A stretch of 64,000 nt of DNA from Chryseobacterium sp. LAM-KRS1 (GCF_013184525.1 NZ_JAAOIZ010000001.1:744001-808000); one strand, 5' to 3'; shown: positions 1 to 8,241, numbered from the stretch's first letter. Notes: generated by a model from the letters alone, not told the origin. Made by a program: numbers and translations.

Positions 1-161
1 TACAGTATATTAAAAAAAATCATGGAAGGGTGTGGATCCAGGATCCGGATACCGCGGAGGTTAACTATATGCCCAAACATGCAGTGGAAGGAGTGAGCTA
101 TGATCTCATCATTACTCCTGAAAATCTTGCAGAGTGCATTAATCAATTAAACCGGTTTTAA
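1..161 (+). CDS. CheB-like methylesterase, C-terminal end only
   Basis: An open frame enters from the left edge (first full codon at base 3) and ends at the TAA at 159-161. The roughly 52 visible residues include VWIQDPDTAEV followed by MPKHAVEGVSYD, which resembles the end of the CheB methylesterase domain, where a QDPxTAE stretch precedes MPxxAI. CheB removes methyl groups from chemoreceptor glutamates; in Bacteroidetes, CheB-like domains often sit in signalling modules not tied to chemotaxis. A CheY-like receiver gene starts 16 bases downstream, which fits a shared signalling operon. The catalytic Ser/His/Asp part lies outside the window, so activity cannot be judged. Confidence 0.6.
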   Translation, partial: QYIKKNHGRVWIQDPDTAEVNYMPKHAVEGVSYDLIITPENLAECINQLNRF

Positions 162-177
162 ATTAAAGCTAATATAT

Positions 178-543
178 ATGAGTAAGAAGAAAATTTTAAT
201 TTTTGATGATGACAAGACGATCCTGGACGTTGCAACCATCATTTTTGAAGAAAGTGGTTATGAAGTAGGGATTTCAGAAACGTCGCATGATATCATCGAT
301 AAGGTATCACAGTTTCAGCCGGATGTGATTCTGATGGATAACTGGATTCCCAATATCGGGGGAGTAGAGGCGACGAAACTTCTAAAAAACCATGAAGAGT
401 TCAAAAAGATCCCTGTGATCTACATAACGGCTAACAATGATATCAATGCGTTGGCGGAAAGCGCTCAGGCTGATGATTATATTGCCAAGCCATTCAACCT
501 GGATGATCTTGAAGAAAAGGTAGCTAAATACCTGAAAGGATAA
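178..543 (+). CDS. CheY-like single-domain response regulator
   Basis: This 121-residue protein is a lone receiver domain with no output domain. It carries the acidic cluster D10-D11-D12, the phospho-acceptor D54 in the LMD turn, T84 and K104, the usual receiver active-site set. It would take phosphate from a histidine kinase and act by protein contact. It begins 16 bases after the CheB-like frame and is followed by a strong terminator, so it is probably the last gene of that signalling operon. The partner kinase is not in view. The family call is secure; the pathway is not. Confidence 0.9.
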   Translation: MSKKKILIFDDDKTILDVATIIFEESGYEVGISETSHDIIDKVSQFQPDVILMDNWIPNIGGVEATKLLKNHEEFKKIPVIYITANNDINALAESAQADDYIAKPFNLDDLEEKVAKYLKG

Positions 544-580
544 ACCGGATAAAAAAGCGTGTTTATCATACCGGATGTAT

Positions 581-615
581 AAAATCCTTACCTGACAAAG
601 TAAGGATTTTTTTAT
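581..615 (+). terminator. Rho-independent terminator after the response regulator
   Basis: An 11-base stem (AAAATCCTTAC at 581-591 with GTAAGGATTTT at 600-610) closes an 8-base loop and runs into a T tract. It separates the signalling operon from the MarR unit. Confidence 0.85.
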
Positions 616-652
616 TTCTATTCATGGTCTTGTACTTTTTTTAAAAAAAAAA

Positions 653-680
653 TATATAGTCGCCTATATAGTTGTATATA
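653..680 (+). promoter_or_regulatory. candidate MarR operator
   Basis: TATATAG (653-659) and CTATATA (664-670) form a perfect 7-4-7 palindrome. A second repeat, TATATA-GTTG-TATATA (665-680), overlaps it. The block lies just upstream of the MarR-type gene, where autoregulatory operators usually sit. A TATATTTG box (688-695) matches the Bacteroidetes -7 consensus but is so close to the first ATG that translation may start at a later ATG. The role is inferred from position and symmetry only. Confidence 0.45.
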
Positions 681-696
681 TTTTTTATATATTTGA

Positions 697-1209
697 ATGT
701 CCAATATGTACAATTCCATGAACAATGATTTCATAAAAGAGCTTGGCTATAAGGCACTTGATTCCCGGTTTAAAAGGATCAGTGAAAAGATGGCTTACAG
801 TGTGAAGAAACTTTATAAAGATCTTGATTACGACATAGAGCCCAACTGGTATCTGATATTTATGATCCTAAGGGATAAAGGAGAATTATCTCTGATAGAT
901 ATTGCTGAAAGTCTGGGGTATTCCCATCCGTCTGTTGTGGTCACGGTAAAAAAAATGGCGGCCAAAGATTATCTGGATGTAAAAAAAGATGATTCGGATA
1001 AAAGAAAACAGATCGTATCACTTTCTCCCAAAGCATTAAGATTAATGCCCGAATTTGAAATGCTCTGGAACAGCTGTGAGGCTGCCATTCTCAAAGTATT
1101 GCAGGAAGATCTCACCATCTTAAAATACCTTGATACTATTGAAGCCTCTTTGGAGGAGACCTCCTTTTATTATCGCTTCAAACACGAGTATAAAAACCAA
1201 TTAAAATAA
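697..1209 (+). CDS. MarR-family transcriptional regulator
   Basis: This 170-residue protein has a MarR-type winged helix. The segment from about residue 60 reads ELSLIDIAESLGYSHPSVV as the helix-turn-helix, followed by a wing rich in D, K and R (KKDDSDKRKQ). MarR dimers usually repress nearby genes and release DNA on binding a small phenolic or oxidised ligand. A palindromic AT-rich operator candidate lies directly upstream. ATG codons at 697, 706 and 718 are all in frame; a TATATTTG promoter box at 688-695 would favour 706 or 718. The secreted-protein gene starts 6 bases after its stop, implying co-transcription. Ligand unknown. Confidence 0.8.
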   Translation: MSNMYNSMNNDFIKELGYKALDSRFKRISEKMAYSVKKLYKDLDYDIEPNWYLIFMILRDKGELSLIDIAESLGYSHPSVVVTVKKMAAKDYLDVKKDDSDKRKQIVSLSPKALRLMPEFEMLWNSCEAAILKVLQEDLTILKYLDTIEASLEETSFYYRFKHEYKNQLK

Positions 1210-1215
1210 AAACCC

Positions 1216-1974
1216 ATGAAAAAATACCTTATCATTCTTCTCTCGGTATTTTGCGTATTTTCCTTTGCAAAAGAGACCAGAATAACCATCAGAGCGAAGG
1301 CTAAAGATGCTAAATTCATCGGAAGTTCTCTGGGAGGAGCGTATGTGATTGTAAGGAATAAGATCAATAATACCATTTTGGCTGAAGGAAAAACCAGTGG
1401 CAGTACAGGAAATACTGATCTGATCATGAAAGCTCCAAAACATAGAGATAGTTCTATTGTTGATGATGCAACCGGTAAATTTCTGGCCACGGTTAATATT
1501 GATGAACCTACTTTTGTAAGTATAGAAGTGTTTTCACCATTCAATCATAAACAGGCACAGGCGAAAGTAAGCACAGAAATATGGCTTATTCCTGGAAAAG
1601 ATATTCTGGGCGACGGGATCATCCTGGAAATACCCGGGTTTATTATTGATATTTTAAAGCCCCGAACGCATCAATATATCGGATTAAGCTCAATCAGTGG
1701 AAAACCTTTTCAGATACAGGCCAATATTGTTATGATGTGCGGTTGTGTCATCGATAAAGGTGGTGTATGGGATTCCGATAAGTTTGAAACTAAAGCCTTA
1801 GTTAATAAAGATGGAAAACGGGTAAGTGAAATCAATTTATCACTAGTCTCTACCAACCTCTTTGAAGGGAACACTTCTATTTCTGCACCGGGAAATTATG
1901 AGATCATTGTTTATGCTTTTGATCCCAAAACAGGAAACACCGGAGTGGATAAAATCAATTACGTAGTATATTAA
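1216..1974 (+). CDS. secreted protein of unknown function
   Basis: This 252-residue protein begins with a short basic, hydrophobic stretch ending near FSFAKE, a likely Sec signal peptide, so it is probably periplasmic or surface-exposed. The mature part looks beta-rich, with alternating polar and hydrophobic residues and a CGC motif in the middle that could form a disulfide or bind metal. The last 60 residues (SEINLSLVS, GNYEIIVYAFDPKTGNTG) resemble an immunoglobulin-like beta-sandwich. I do not recognise the family. It lies 6 bases after the MarR gene, so the two probably respond to the same signal. Confidence 0.6.
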   Translation: MKKYLIILLSVFCVFSFAKETRITIRAKAKDAKFIGSSLGGAYVIVRNKINNTILAEGKTSGSTGNTDLIMKAPKHRDSSIVDDATGKFLATVNIDEPTFVSIEVFSPFNHKQAQAKVSTEIWLIPGKDILGDGIILEIPGFIIDILKPRTHQYIGLSSISGKPFQIQANIVMMCGCVIDKGGVWDSDKFETKALVNKDGKRVSEINLSLVSTNLFEGNTSISAPGNYEIIVYAFDPKTGNTGVDKINYVVY

Positions 1975-2021
1975 AAGATACAAAAGTTTTTATACCTTTT
2001 GTTTATATCAGTATACACTAT

Positions 2022-2038
2022 AGTAAAGCTGCTTTACT
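2022..2038 (+). terminator. short palindrome, possible terminator
   Basis: AGTAAAGC and GCTTTACT form a perfect 8-base palindrome around one base, 48 bases after the secreted-protein stop. It is followed by a weak T-rich run. It could end the MarR transcript or be a protein site. Confidence 0.35.
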
Positions 2039-2048
2039 CGATTTTAAT

Positions 2049-2065
2049 CTATAGTTGTAGTATAG
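2049..2065 (+). promoter_or_regulatory. candidate second MarR-type site
   Basis: CTATAGTTGTAGTATAG contains CTATA and TATAG in inverted orientation and shares the core AGTTGTA with the AT-rich palindrome before the MarR gene. It precedes the SDR/hydroxylase pair. The shared core suggests, but does not prove, common control. Confidence 0.3.
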
Positions 2066-2182
2066 TTATTTTGAACTTTTTAATTATAAAAAACATAGAG
2101 AAATTGTAATATTAATGGACTAGATTACCTTTTATGGCATGATAATAGGTTGATTATAAGCATTAACCAAATCAATTACAAA

Positions 2183-3190
2183 ATGAAATCTGAGACTAAA
2201 TTAAAAAAGAGTATAAGAGGGAAAACCGTAGTCATTACCGGAGGAAGTAGTGGAGTTGGTAAAGCTACTGCGGAAGCATTTGCTTTGGAAGGATGTAATA
2301 TTGTAGTTGCTGCCCGGGGTAAAGAAGGTCTGGATGAAACCGTGAGCCTTTGCAGGGATCTTGGAGTGGCGGTAATAGGGGTGCCTACAGATGTTTCAAA
2401 TGCTGAAGAAGTTGCTCATCTTGCTGAAACAGCCATTCAATTTAACGGAAGAATTGACATTTGGGTAAATAATGCCGGTGTCATGGCAAGCGGAAAATTT
2501 GAAGAAATACCCATGGAACTCAATGAGCAGGTCATCAAAACAAATTTGTTCGGATATATGCATGGGGCTTACAGTGCGCTCCCCATCTTCAAAAAGCAGC
2601 AGGAGGGAATCTTAATTAATAATGTTTCTATCGGTGGTTTTATGCCGGCTCCGTATAGTGCTGTTTATTCATCAACAAAATTCGGAATTCGCGGTATGAT
2701 GGATTGTCTTCAGGGAGAGATTTCCGATTATCCGGATATTCATATTTGTAATATTTATCCTCAGATTCAAAGATCCACCGGAAATATGCATTCGGCAAAA
2801 TATTCCGGACTGGATTTTAAAATTCCGCCGTTTGCAGCAGATCCCCGTGACACAGCCAAAAAAATTGTGGAGTTGGCTAAAAACCCCAGAAAAGACCTGT
2901 TTCCCGATTTTACCTCCTTACTTCTTAAAAATATCTACGGATTATTTCCGAAACCGATCATTAATGTAGCTTCTGCAGGGATGAGAATGATGATGAAAGC
3001 TAAAAATGCTCCACCTGATTCGGGTAATATTTTAAAGCCTTCGTCAGAGCCTCACCGTATTTATGGGGAAACCATGCTGCCCGTCCCTTCCAAAAAGACA
3101 AAATTAGCCATTGCAGCGGGACTGGGTTTAGGTTTGGCTTACATGATCTTGAAAGCTGGCTCGGGAAATAAGCAAATAAAAAATTCTTAA
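2183..3190 (+). CDS. short-chain dehydrogenase/reductase with C-terminal extension
   Basis: A classical SDR: the TGGSSGVG motif binds NAD(P), NNAG lies in the middle, and YSSTK gives the catalytic Tyr and Lys, with a Ser in the NVSIGG strand. At about 335 residues it is longer than the usual 250. The extra C-terminal part ends in a hydrophobic helix (IAAGLGLGLAYMIL), suggesting membrane association. The frame is open from an ATG at 2150, but the ATG at 2183 gives a normal SDR N-terminus and is preferred. The next gene is a membrane fatty acid hydroxylase-like protein, hinting at lipid or sterol-like substrates. The actual substrate is unknown. Confidence 0.8.
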   Translation: MKSETKLKKSIRGKTVVITGGSSGVGKATAEAFALEGCNIVVAARGKEGLDETVSLCRDLGVAVIGVPTDVSNAEEVAHLAETAIQFNGRIDIWVNNAGVMASGKFEEIPMELNEQVIKTNLFGYMHGAYSALPIFKKQQEGILINNVSIGGFMPAPYSAVYSSTKFGIRGMMDCLQGEISDYPDIHICNIYPQIQRSTGNMHSAKYSGLDFKIPPFAADPRDTAKKIVELAKNPRKDLFPDFTSLLLKNIYGLFPKPIINVASAGMRMMMKAKNAPPDSGNILKPSSEPHRIYGETMLPVPSKKTKLAIAAGLGLGLAYMILKAGSGNKQIKNS

Positions 3191-3271
3191 TATAAGAAGC
3201 GATATTTCAGCAGTAAAATTACTACGCATTTCATTTCGTCCGTTGCCCTGAAATTCATACTTTTATACTTC

Positions 3272-4012
3272 ATGATAGAGAACGGATTTTTGAATTTCAG
3301 CGGATTGGGATTTCCCGAATATATAAAAATATTGGAACGGTTGACCTGGTTGGATTGGGTAGGGGCTAGCCTGGCTGTAAATATCGCTTTGTATCTTTTT
3401 TCAATAGGTCTTTATCTGTGTATTGAAAAGACCTGTCCCAAAAATAAGCTCCAGGAGCATAATCATCCTGTCATGCGGTCGGATTATTATCTGAGCTTCG
3501 TAACCATTCTCTGTAATTGCTTAGTAATGCTGTGCGGTGTTTTCCTTTGGAAAAATAATTGGATTACGTTAGGAAATAGGTTTTCAGCGGTTTCCGTTTT
3601 TTTAGAGGTCCTGGTATTAATCCTATTAATGGATCTCTGTATGTACTTTTTTCATTTCATTGCCCATACACCTTACTTTTATAAAAGATTGCATGGAAGA
3701 CATCATGAACATGTTAACACCAACTTCTTAAGCCTTTTTGTATTGCATCCGGCAGAAACAATAGGATTTGGATTGATGATACTGGCCGTATTGGTGTGTT
3801 ACGATTTTTCTGTTCTCTCCATTAGTCTGTATCTTTTTATCAATCTTATTTGGGGAACAATCGGTCATTTGAATAAAGAGTTTTTCCCACCTCAGTTTAA
3901 CAAGTATTTTGTAGGAACAACACAATTCCATAACCAACATCATGTAGATGAAACTAAAAACTTTGGTTTCTACACTTCCATCTGGGACAGGATATTCGGG
4001 ACGTATAAATAA
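3272..4012 (+). CDS. sterol desaturase/fatty acid hydroxylase family protein
   Basis: This 246-residue integral membrane protein carries the eight-histidine di-iron pattern of the fatty acid hydroxylase superfamily: HxxxH at 128-132, HxxHH at 141-145, H159 and H199, and HxxHH at 220-224. Hydrophobic segments near residues 30-50, 75-95, 108-130 and 160-195 would span the membrane. Such enzymes use O2 and a di-iron centre to hydroxylate or desaturate lipids. The C-terminal FGFYTSIWDRIFGT is typical. The SDR lies 81 bases upstream, and the two may act on the same lipid. Confidence 0.85.
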   Translation: MIENGFLNFSGLGFPEYIKILERLTWLDWVGASLAVNIALYLFSIGLYLCIEKTCPKNKLQEHNHPVMRSDYYLSFVTILCNCLVMLCGVFLWKNNWITLGNRFSAVSVFLEVLVLILLMDLCMYFFHFIAHTPYFYKRLHGRHHEHVNTNFLSLFVLHPAETIGFGLMILAVLVCYDFSVLSISLYLFINLIWGTIGHLNKEFFPPQFNKYFVGTTQFHNQHHVDETKNFGFYTSIWDRIFGTYK

Positions 4013-4032
4013 TAATGACAGCTGGTTGAATT

Positions 4033-4896
4033 TTATTTTAATTTTTTAAAACTCCTAAAAGCTTCTGTAACACCATCAAATTTTTCGTTTTTAAAAATAC
4101 CGGATTCATCAACCCTTTCAAAAGTTTCAGCGGTACCGGCAGCAATTGTATGGGGAAGTCCTTCACTTCTGAGCATATCGGTCAGACCTTTCATTTCATC
4201 AATCCTTCTTGAAATATGCTGTGGGTAAGTAGGAGTTGTTTTAATCAGATCCTGATAGGTTCCCGGAAGAAATGCCTGAAGGCTTTCATTCAGTTCATCA
4301 AGAATGCCATAATGGGCTGCAGCGATCATTGTTTCAAAAAACAAAGCGTTCATTCCTTTATTGACCATTGAAAACAGAAGCTTGTAAGCTGAAGCTGCTT
4401 CTGTTTTTTCACCGGCATCTTTTATTTTAAATATCCCGCCGAATTGTTCTGCAAATAAGTTTCTCCAGATACCGCTTACAACGAACGTTGCCTGGTCCGG
4501 AACATCTTTGGAAGCACCCATTACCGCTCCGTTTACAAATCTGATATTCCCCGTACTGCACATTTTTTCAATAGCTAAAGCAATCTGAGGGGTATTGGAA
4601 TTGAGGTCTATAAAGACAGGTCGGTTATCCGTGTTTTTGAGATGGCCGATTATATTTTCTGCCACCTTCGGACTTGCTTCAGGATTTGCCAATGAAATAA
4701 TAATATCTGCCTGTTCTGCTATGTTTTGTAGAGTATTCACATCATGGATTCCCGAATCTTTAATATTTTGGAGCGTCACTTGCGATCTTCCTTCACCTGC
4801 GGTGATAACCGTATATTTATTTTTGATTAAGGTTTTGGCGATTTGTGTTCCCATGTCTCCGGGAAAAAGAATGGCTATAACAGGTTGGGCAGTCAT
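4033..4896 (-). CDS. NAD(P)-dependent 6-phosphogluconate dehydrogenase-like oxidoreductase
   Basis: This 287-residue protein has an N-terminal Rossmann fold (IAILFPGDMGTQIA) of the 6-phosphogluconate dehydrogenase/beta-hydroxyacid dehydrogenase superfamily. The middle GAVMGAS and the later KLLFSMVNKGM helix hold the places of the substrate-binding and catalytic Lys regions. The C-terminal half looks like the DUF1932 domain found in many uncharacterised members. It converges on the hydroxylase gene. The substrate is unknown; a small hydroxyacid is the safe guess. Confidence 0.75.
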   Translation of the reverse strand: MTAQPVIAILFPGDMGTQIAKTLIKNKYTVITAGEGRSQVTLQNIKDSGIHDVNTLQNIAEQADIIISLANPEASPKVAENIIGHLKNTDNRPVFIDLNSNTPQIALAIEKMCSTGNIRFVNGAVMGASKDVPDQATFVVSGIWRNLFAEQFGGIFKIKDAGEKTEAASAYKLLFSMVNKGMNALFFETMIAAAHYGILDELNESLQAFLPGTYQDLIKTTPTYPQHISRRIDEMKGLTDMLRSEGLPHTIAAGTAETFERVDESGIFKNEKFDGVTEAFRSFKKLK

Positions 4897-5015
4897 TATA
4901 ATTTCAGTTTAACATTCAAATGATGGAGTAAATTTTATTGCAAATCTCTTTAATTTTTTTTAATTCCTAAACATATTGCCCCGGATAATTTCTATAGTTT
5001 AAAAACCATTATTAT

Positions 5016-5056
5016 ACTTACAGCCGGTATCGATATTTTCTACACTGGCTGTAAGT
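5016..5056 (-). terminator. long hairpin, possible terminator
   Basis: ACTTACAGCC (5016-5025) and GGCTGTAAGT (5047-5056) form a perfect 10-base stem just downstream of the minus-strand NTF2-like gene. The loop is long and there is no strong T tract. Confidence 0.4.
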
Positions 5057-5072
5057 AAGGTTACGGTGAAAT

Positions 5073-5429
5073 TTACTTCTTTTCAATCACCGGAATATTG
5101 GTAATGACCTGCCATTTTTCATCCTCCTGTACACATGTAATGGTAGATGAAAAGCGGAGCACATCGCTCTCCAGGCTGAGTTTTGCAATAGCAATATTCC
5201 CTTTTTGCTCAATTGAGTCAAAAGCAAGGGTTCTAGGTTTTCCGCCAAAGGTTTTATTGCTGATGTACTCAATGTATTGTTCTTTGGAAATAATAAAAAT
5301 CCCTTTTTGTTCGAAAAATCCATCCTGAATATTCTGGTAATCTTTGTGAAGAACTTCGTCCATAAGATTCGTATCACTGGTGTCACCTGCTTTAATGAAT
5401 TTTTCTATAGTCTGTTTTATCTGTTGCAT
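5073..5429 (-). CDS. NTF2-like (SnoaL/lumazine-binding type) protein
   Basis: This 118-residue protein has the pattern of a single NTF2-like cone: an N-terminal helix (IKQTIEKFIKAGDTSDTNLMDEVLHKDY), then a curved sheet ending in KWQVITNIPVI. Such folds bind small hydrophobic ligands or act as isomerases. Its start overlaps the 3' end of the azoreductase gene by 38 bases, implying translational coupling, and both follow an ECF41 sigma gene. It may share a ligand or substrate class with the NTF2-like C-terminal domain of that sigma factor. Function otherwise unknown. Confidence 0.65.
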   Translation of the reverse strand: MQQIKQTIEKFIKAGDTSDTNLMDEVLHKDYQNIQDGFFEQKGIFIISKEQYIEYISNKTFGGKPRTLAFDSIEQKGNIAIAKLSLESDVLRFSSTITCVQEDEKWQVITNIPVIEKK

Positions 5430-6024
5430 AATCTGATTGATTTAAATGTTGATTAATCCGCTTTCTTTGTTGTTGGATTTTTATAGCTGCTTGCTCGGGA
5501 TCTACCATTCCGTCCATCGGAAAATAACTTATATCTAAGATACCCAGTTGGTTTAATATGCTTGTGACCTGAATTTCAATAGGATTTTTTTCCTGAGAAG
5601 CAGGTTGAAGAATACCCAGTGCCGTAATGAGATATGCTTTTTTACCGGCCAGCAGCCCTTTTATTCCATCGGTGCCATAGGCAAAGGTTTTTTTCGTCCG
5701 GACTATAAGGTCAAAATATGCTTTTAATGAAGAGGCAATTCCATAATTGTACATCGGAGAGGTAATAAGGATCTCATCGCAGGAATACAGCTCATCTATA
5801 AGCAGATCGGACAATCCGATGTGTCCTGAATGTAATGAGTCATCAAAAAATCCATTGAGTGTTTCCTGGGTCAGGTGGGGAATAGGCTGTAAGGTCAGGT
5901 CTCTCGTGATAATCCTTCCGTCATGATATTTTACTTTCCATTGTTCTGTAAAATAATCACCCATGGAACGGGAATAGGAATCATTTATCCTGAGGCTGCT
6001 GTCGAGGCGAAGTAGTGTTGTCAT
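5392..6024 (-). CDS. FMN-dependent NADH-azoreductase family protein
   Basis: This is a flavodoxin-fold quinone/azo reductase of about 210 residues. The N-terminus reads LLRLDSSLRINDSYSR, the FMN phosphate-binding stretch of the family, and SPMYNYGIASSLKAYFD is the conserved loop contacting flavin. These enzymes reduce quinones or azo compounds with NAD(P)H. The frame extends to a GTG at 6048, but the ATG at 6024 begins directly before the first strand and follows an A/G-rich stretch, so it is preferred. It lies 47 bases from the ECF41 sigma gene and is probably a target of that factor, as redox enzymes commonly neighbour ECF41 genes. Confidence 0.8.
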   Translation of the reverse strand: MTTLLRLDSSLRINDSYSRSMGDYFTEQWKVKYHDGRIITRDLTLQPIPHLTQETLNGFFDDSLHSGHIGLSDLLIDELYSCDEILITSPMYNYGIASSLKAYFDLIVRTKKTFAYGTDGIKGLLAGKKAYLITALGILQPASQEKNPIEIQVTSILNQLGILDISYFPMDGMVDPEQAAIKIQQQRKRINQHLNQSDYATDKTDYRKIH

Positions 6025-6071
6025 GTTCTGCTTTTTCTTTAAAGACACACCGCTTCTCGGAAACGTGACGT

Positions 6072-6905
6072 TTATGTTAATCTTTTTAATTTTTCCGGAT
6101 CTACTATGGAATAAATCTCCCGGATTCTGCCATCACGATCAACATCTAAAATATGGCAGTTGTATATCTGATTTTCCCTCCAGAAACATATGGCTGGCTG
6201 ATGATTGAACCTGTGAAAAGTAAAAGGTTTGTGGTTAAGAAACTGCTGCTGGACATAGGCAAGAAGGGCAGCTGTAGCTGATTTTCCTACTTCCACTGCT
6301 TTTATCACCCGGACACGCTGTCCGCCATCTGCAGAAAGCCTGATGTCGTTCAGTAAAAGTTCCTCAAGCATCGGGATGCTTCCTTCGCTTAATGCTTTTT
6401 GATATTGCGAAAGGGTTTCATGGGAAATCGAAGAGTTGATATGATCTGGCTTATACTCGATATTCTGAAGGTGTTTCGTTGCCCTGCTCAGTAATTTTCT
6501 TGAATTTTCAGCAGAGATATCAAGGAGTTGTGCGATTTCCTGGTGGGAATAGTCAAAAGCTTCTTTCAATATATAGACAGCACGTTCTTTAACCGTTAGT
6601 TTTTCTAAAAGAACAAGCAAAGTATAACGGGCAGTCTGTTCCTGAATAAGTCTGTTTTCCGCATTATCAAAAGACAACGGTTCCGGAAGCCACTCTCCAT
6701 ATACCATCTTTTTTGTGTGCCTGTTTTTAAAATTTATAGCGTGATTGATGGTGCTTTTTATTAAAAAATTCTTCTCATTCCTGATTTCTGCTTTATCCAA
6801 TGAAATGTATTTTTCCAGAACATCCTGCACGAGGTCCTGTGAATCTTCATATGAACCTGTAATATTATAAGCGTAAGTCAATAGCTGACGATAATTTTCC
6901 TGCAT
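6072..6905 (-). CDS. ECF41-type RNA polymerase sigma factor with C-terminal SnoaL-like domain
   Basis: This 277-residue protein has sigma region 2 at about residues 5-65 and region 4 at 95-150 (HQEIAQLLDISAENSRKLLSRA is the helix-turn-helix). A C-terminal domain of about 120 residues resembles NTF2/SnoaL. Two hallmarks of ECF41 are visible: WLPEP at 72-76 in the linker and DGGQ at 193-196 in the extension. In this family the fused C-terminal domain, not a separate anti-sigma factor, controls activity, and neighbouring genes usually encode redox or carboxymuconolactone-type enzymes. Here an azoreductase and an NTF2-like gene follow. The gene is divergent from a Crp/Fnr regulator. Confidence 0.85.
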   Translation of the reverse strand: MQENYRQLLTYAYNITGSYEDSQDLVQDVLEKYISLDKAEIRNEKNFLIKSTINHAINFKNRHTKKMVYGEWLPEPLSFDNAENRLIQEQTARYTLLVLLEKLTVKERAVYILKEAFDYSHQEIAQLLDISAENSRKLLSRATKHLQNIEYKPDHINSSISHETLSQYQKALSEGSIPMLEELLLNDIRLSADGGQRVRVIKAVEVGKSATAALLAYVQQQFLNHKPFTFHRFNHQPAICFWRENQIYNCHILDVDRDGRIREIYSIVDPEKLKRLT

Positions 6906-7013
6906 TCCTTTTCTATTTAAGACCCATCAGAGGGAAAAAACGTGACCATTCTGATCAAATTAAATGATTAAGAAAGTAAAAGTAGTATTTTTATACTTTC
7001 GAAGCTACTACAG

Positions 7014-7577
7014 ATGCAGGATCCGTTAAGAATACATATTGAAAAAGTTGTTCCGGTAAGTGACGAGGAATTTATCATCATTTCCTCGTATTTCACGAGG
7101 AAGAAATATAAAAAGTACCAATTCCTGATTCAGGAAGGGGAGTCTGTATCCTGCAATTATTTTGTTCTAAAAGGGCTTTTAAAATTGGTATACACTGATG
7201 ATACCGATAAAAGCCATATTGTAGGCTTTGCCATGGAAGACTGGTGGGAGAGTGATTTCAAAGCTTTTTACACAGGATCCAGAGCAACGATGTCTCTGGA
7301 ATGCGTTGAAGATACGGAAGTTCTTTGTTTAACATTGGAGGGATATAAAAAATTATGCAGGGAGATTCCCAAAATGGAACATTTTTTTCTTGAGAAAGCT
7401 TACTTTGGTTTTATATCAGCCCAGCAACGTATACTTTCGATGATGACCTCCTCTACGAAAGAAAGGTATGATCAGCTGCTTAAACAATATCCGGCACTGG
7501 TTCAGCGTGTGCCTAAATCTCTTCTTGCTGCTTATCTGGGTGTTTCGAGGGAAACCTTAAGCCGCTTTTCTTTATAA
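7014..7577 (+). CDS. Crp/Fnr-family transcriptional regulator
   Basis: This 187-residue protein has an N-terminal cyclic-nucleotide-binding-like beta roll (YQFLIQEGESVSCNYFVLKGLLKLVY) and a short C-terminal helix-turn-helix (LLAAYLGVSRETLSR). The phosphate-binding cassette of true cAMP-binding CRP is not clear, as is common in flavobacterial members, so the ligand is unknown. No Cys cluster for an Fe-S centre is seen. It is divergent from the ECF41 gene with 108 bases between them and lies upstream of ridA. The target is probably local but unproven. Confidence 0.8.
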   Translation: MQDPLRIHIEKVVPVSDEEFIIISSYFTRKKYKKYQFLIQEGESVSCNYFVLKGLLKLVYTDDTDKSHIVGFAMEDWWESDFKAFYTGSRATMSLECVEDTEVLCLTLEGYKKLCREIPKMEHFFLEKAYFGFISAQQRILSMMTSSTKERYDQLLKQYPALVQRVPKSLLAAYLGVSRETLSRFSL

Positions 7578-7621
7578 AGGAGTGATCTTCATCACTTCAT
7601 AATCGTGATCCATGTCAAGAG

Positions 7622-7649
7622 TTGTTCCAGTGGATATATTGCAACTTTG
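7622..7649 (+). promoter_or_regulatory. candidate promoter for ridA
   Basis: CAACTTTG (7642-7649) differs by one base from the Bacteroidetes -7 consensus TAnnTTTG and has TTGTT (from 7622) at about the right -33 distance. It lies 27 bases before the RidA start. Confidence 0.4.
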
Positions 7650-7676
7650 CTACAATAATATAAACAACAAACAACA

Positions 7677-8066
7677 ATGGAAAAGCGAACAATTAATCCC
7701 TGGAACTGGCAAAAAGAAAGAAGCTATTCCCAGGCTGTAGAAGTGAAAAATGCAGAAGCTACCTTATACTGTTCCGGGCAGGCGGCTATTGATCCGGATG
7801 GAACTTCAAGTACGAAGGATATGAAATCCCAGCTGGAACAGGCTATAGCCAATCTGGAGGAAGTAATTACTAGTGCGGGTTATGAATGCAAAGGAATCGT
7901 CAGATTAAATATTTACACCACATCTACGAAAGAGCTGTGGCCTCATTTTCCTATCCTTCAGGAGTGGATCGCCAGGCATGGTATTGAACAGGCGGTTACC
8001 ATGCTTGAGGTAACAGGATTGTTTGAAACTTTAATAGTGGAGCTCGAAGCGACCGTGGTGAAATAA
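7677..8066 (+). CDS. ridA: RidA-family enamine/imine deaminase
   Basis: This 129-residue protein matches RidA (YjgF/YER057c/UK114) in length and pattern: an SQAVEV-like start with a first strand, LYCSGQAAIDPDG, QLEQAIANLEEVITSAG, VRLNIYTT, and a C-terminal VELEATVV. RidA proteins hydrolyse reactive 2-aminoacrylate and similar enamines from PLP enzymes. The usual substrate-binding Arg near the C-terminal third (in a CTR-type motif of classical RidA) is not obvious here, so this may be a Rid subgroup with another substrate. It forms its own unit ending at a strong terminator. Confidence 0.85.
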   Translation: MEKRTINPWNWQKERSYSQAVEVKNAEATLYCSGQAAIDPDGTSSTKDMKSQLEQAIANLEEVITSAGYECKGIVRLNIYTTSTKELWPHFPILQEWIARHGIEQAVTMLEVTGLFETLIVELEATVVK

Positions 8067-8087
8067 TGAACAATTTTATTAAAAAAA

Positions 8088-8120
8088 CAAAACCTTCAAG
8101 TCTTAAACTTGAAGGTTTTT
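8088..8120 (+). terminator. strong terminator after ridA
   Basis: AACCTTCAAGT (8091-8101) pairs with ACTTGAAGGTT (8107-8117), followed by T residues and preceded by an A run. It could act in both directions between ridA and the convergent oxidoreductase gene. Confidence 0.85.
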
Positions 8121-8241
8121 TATGCCAGTAATTTCCGAATACTTTCTGAAATCCTTTTTGCACATTGGAAATCATCAGGAGATTAGATTTCCGGTTATTG
8201 AAGAAAACTTTATATATAAACAAAGAAATTGTTGTAACGGT

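Noticed and set aside
6025..6048. GTG start extending the azoreductase
   Set aside because: The ATG at 6024 starts immediately before the first conserved strand; the extension is a Lys-rich stretch typical of an untranslated leader.
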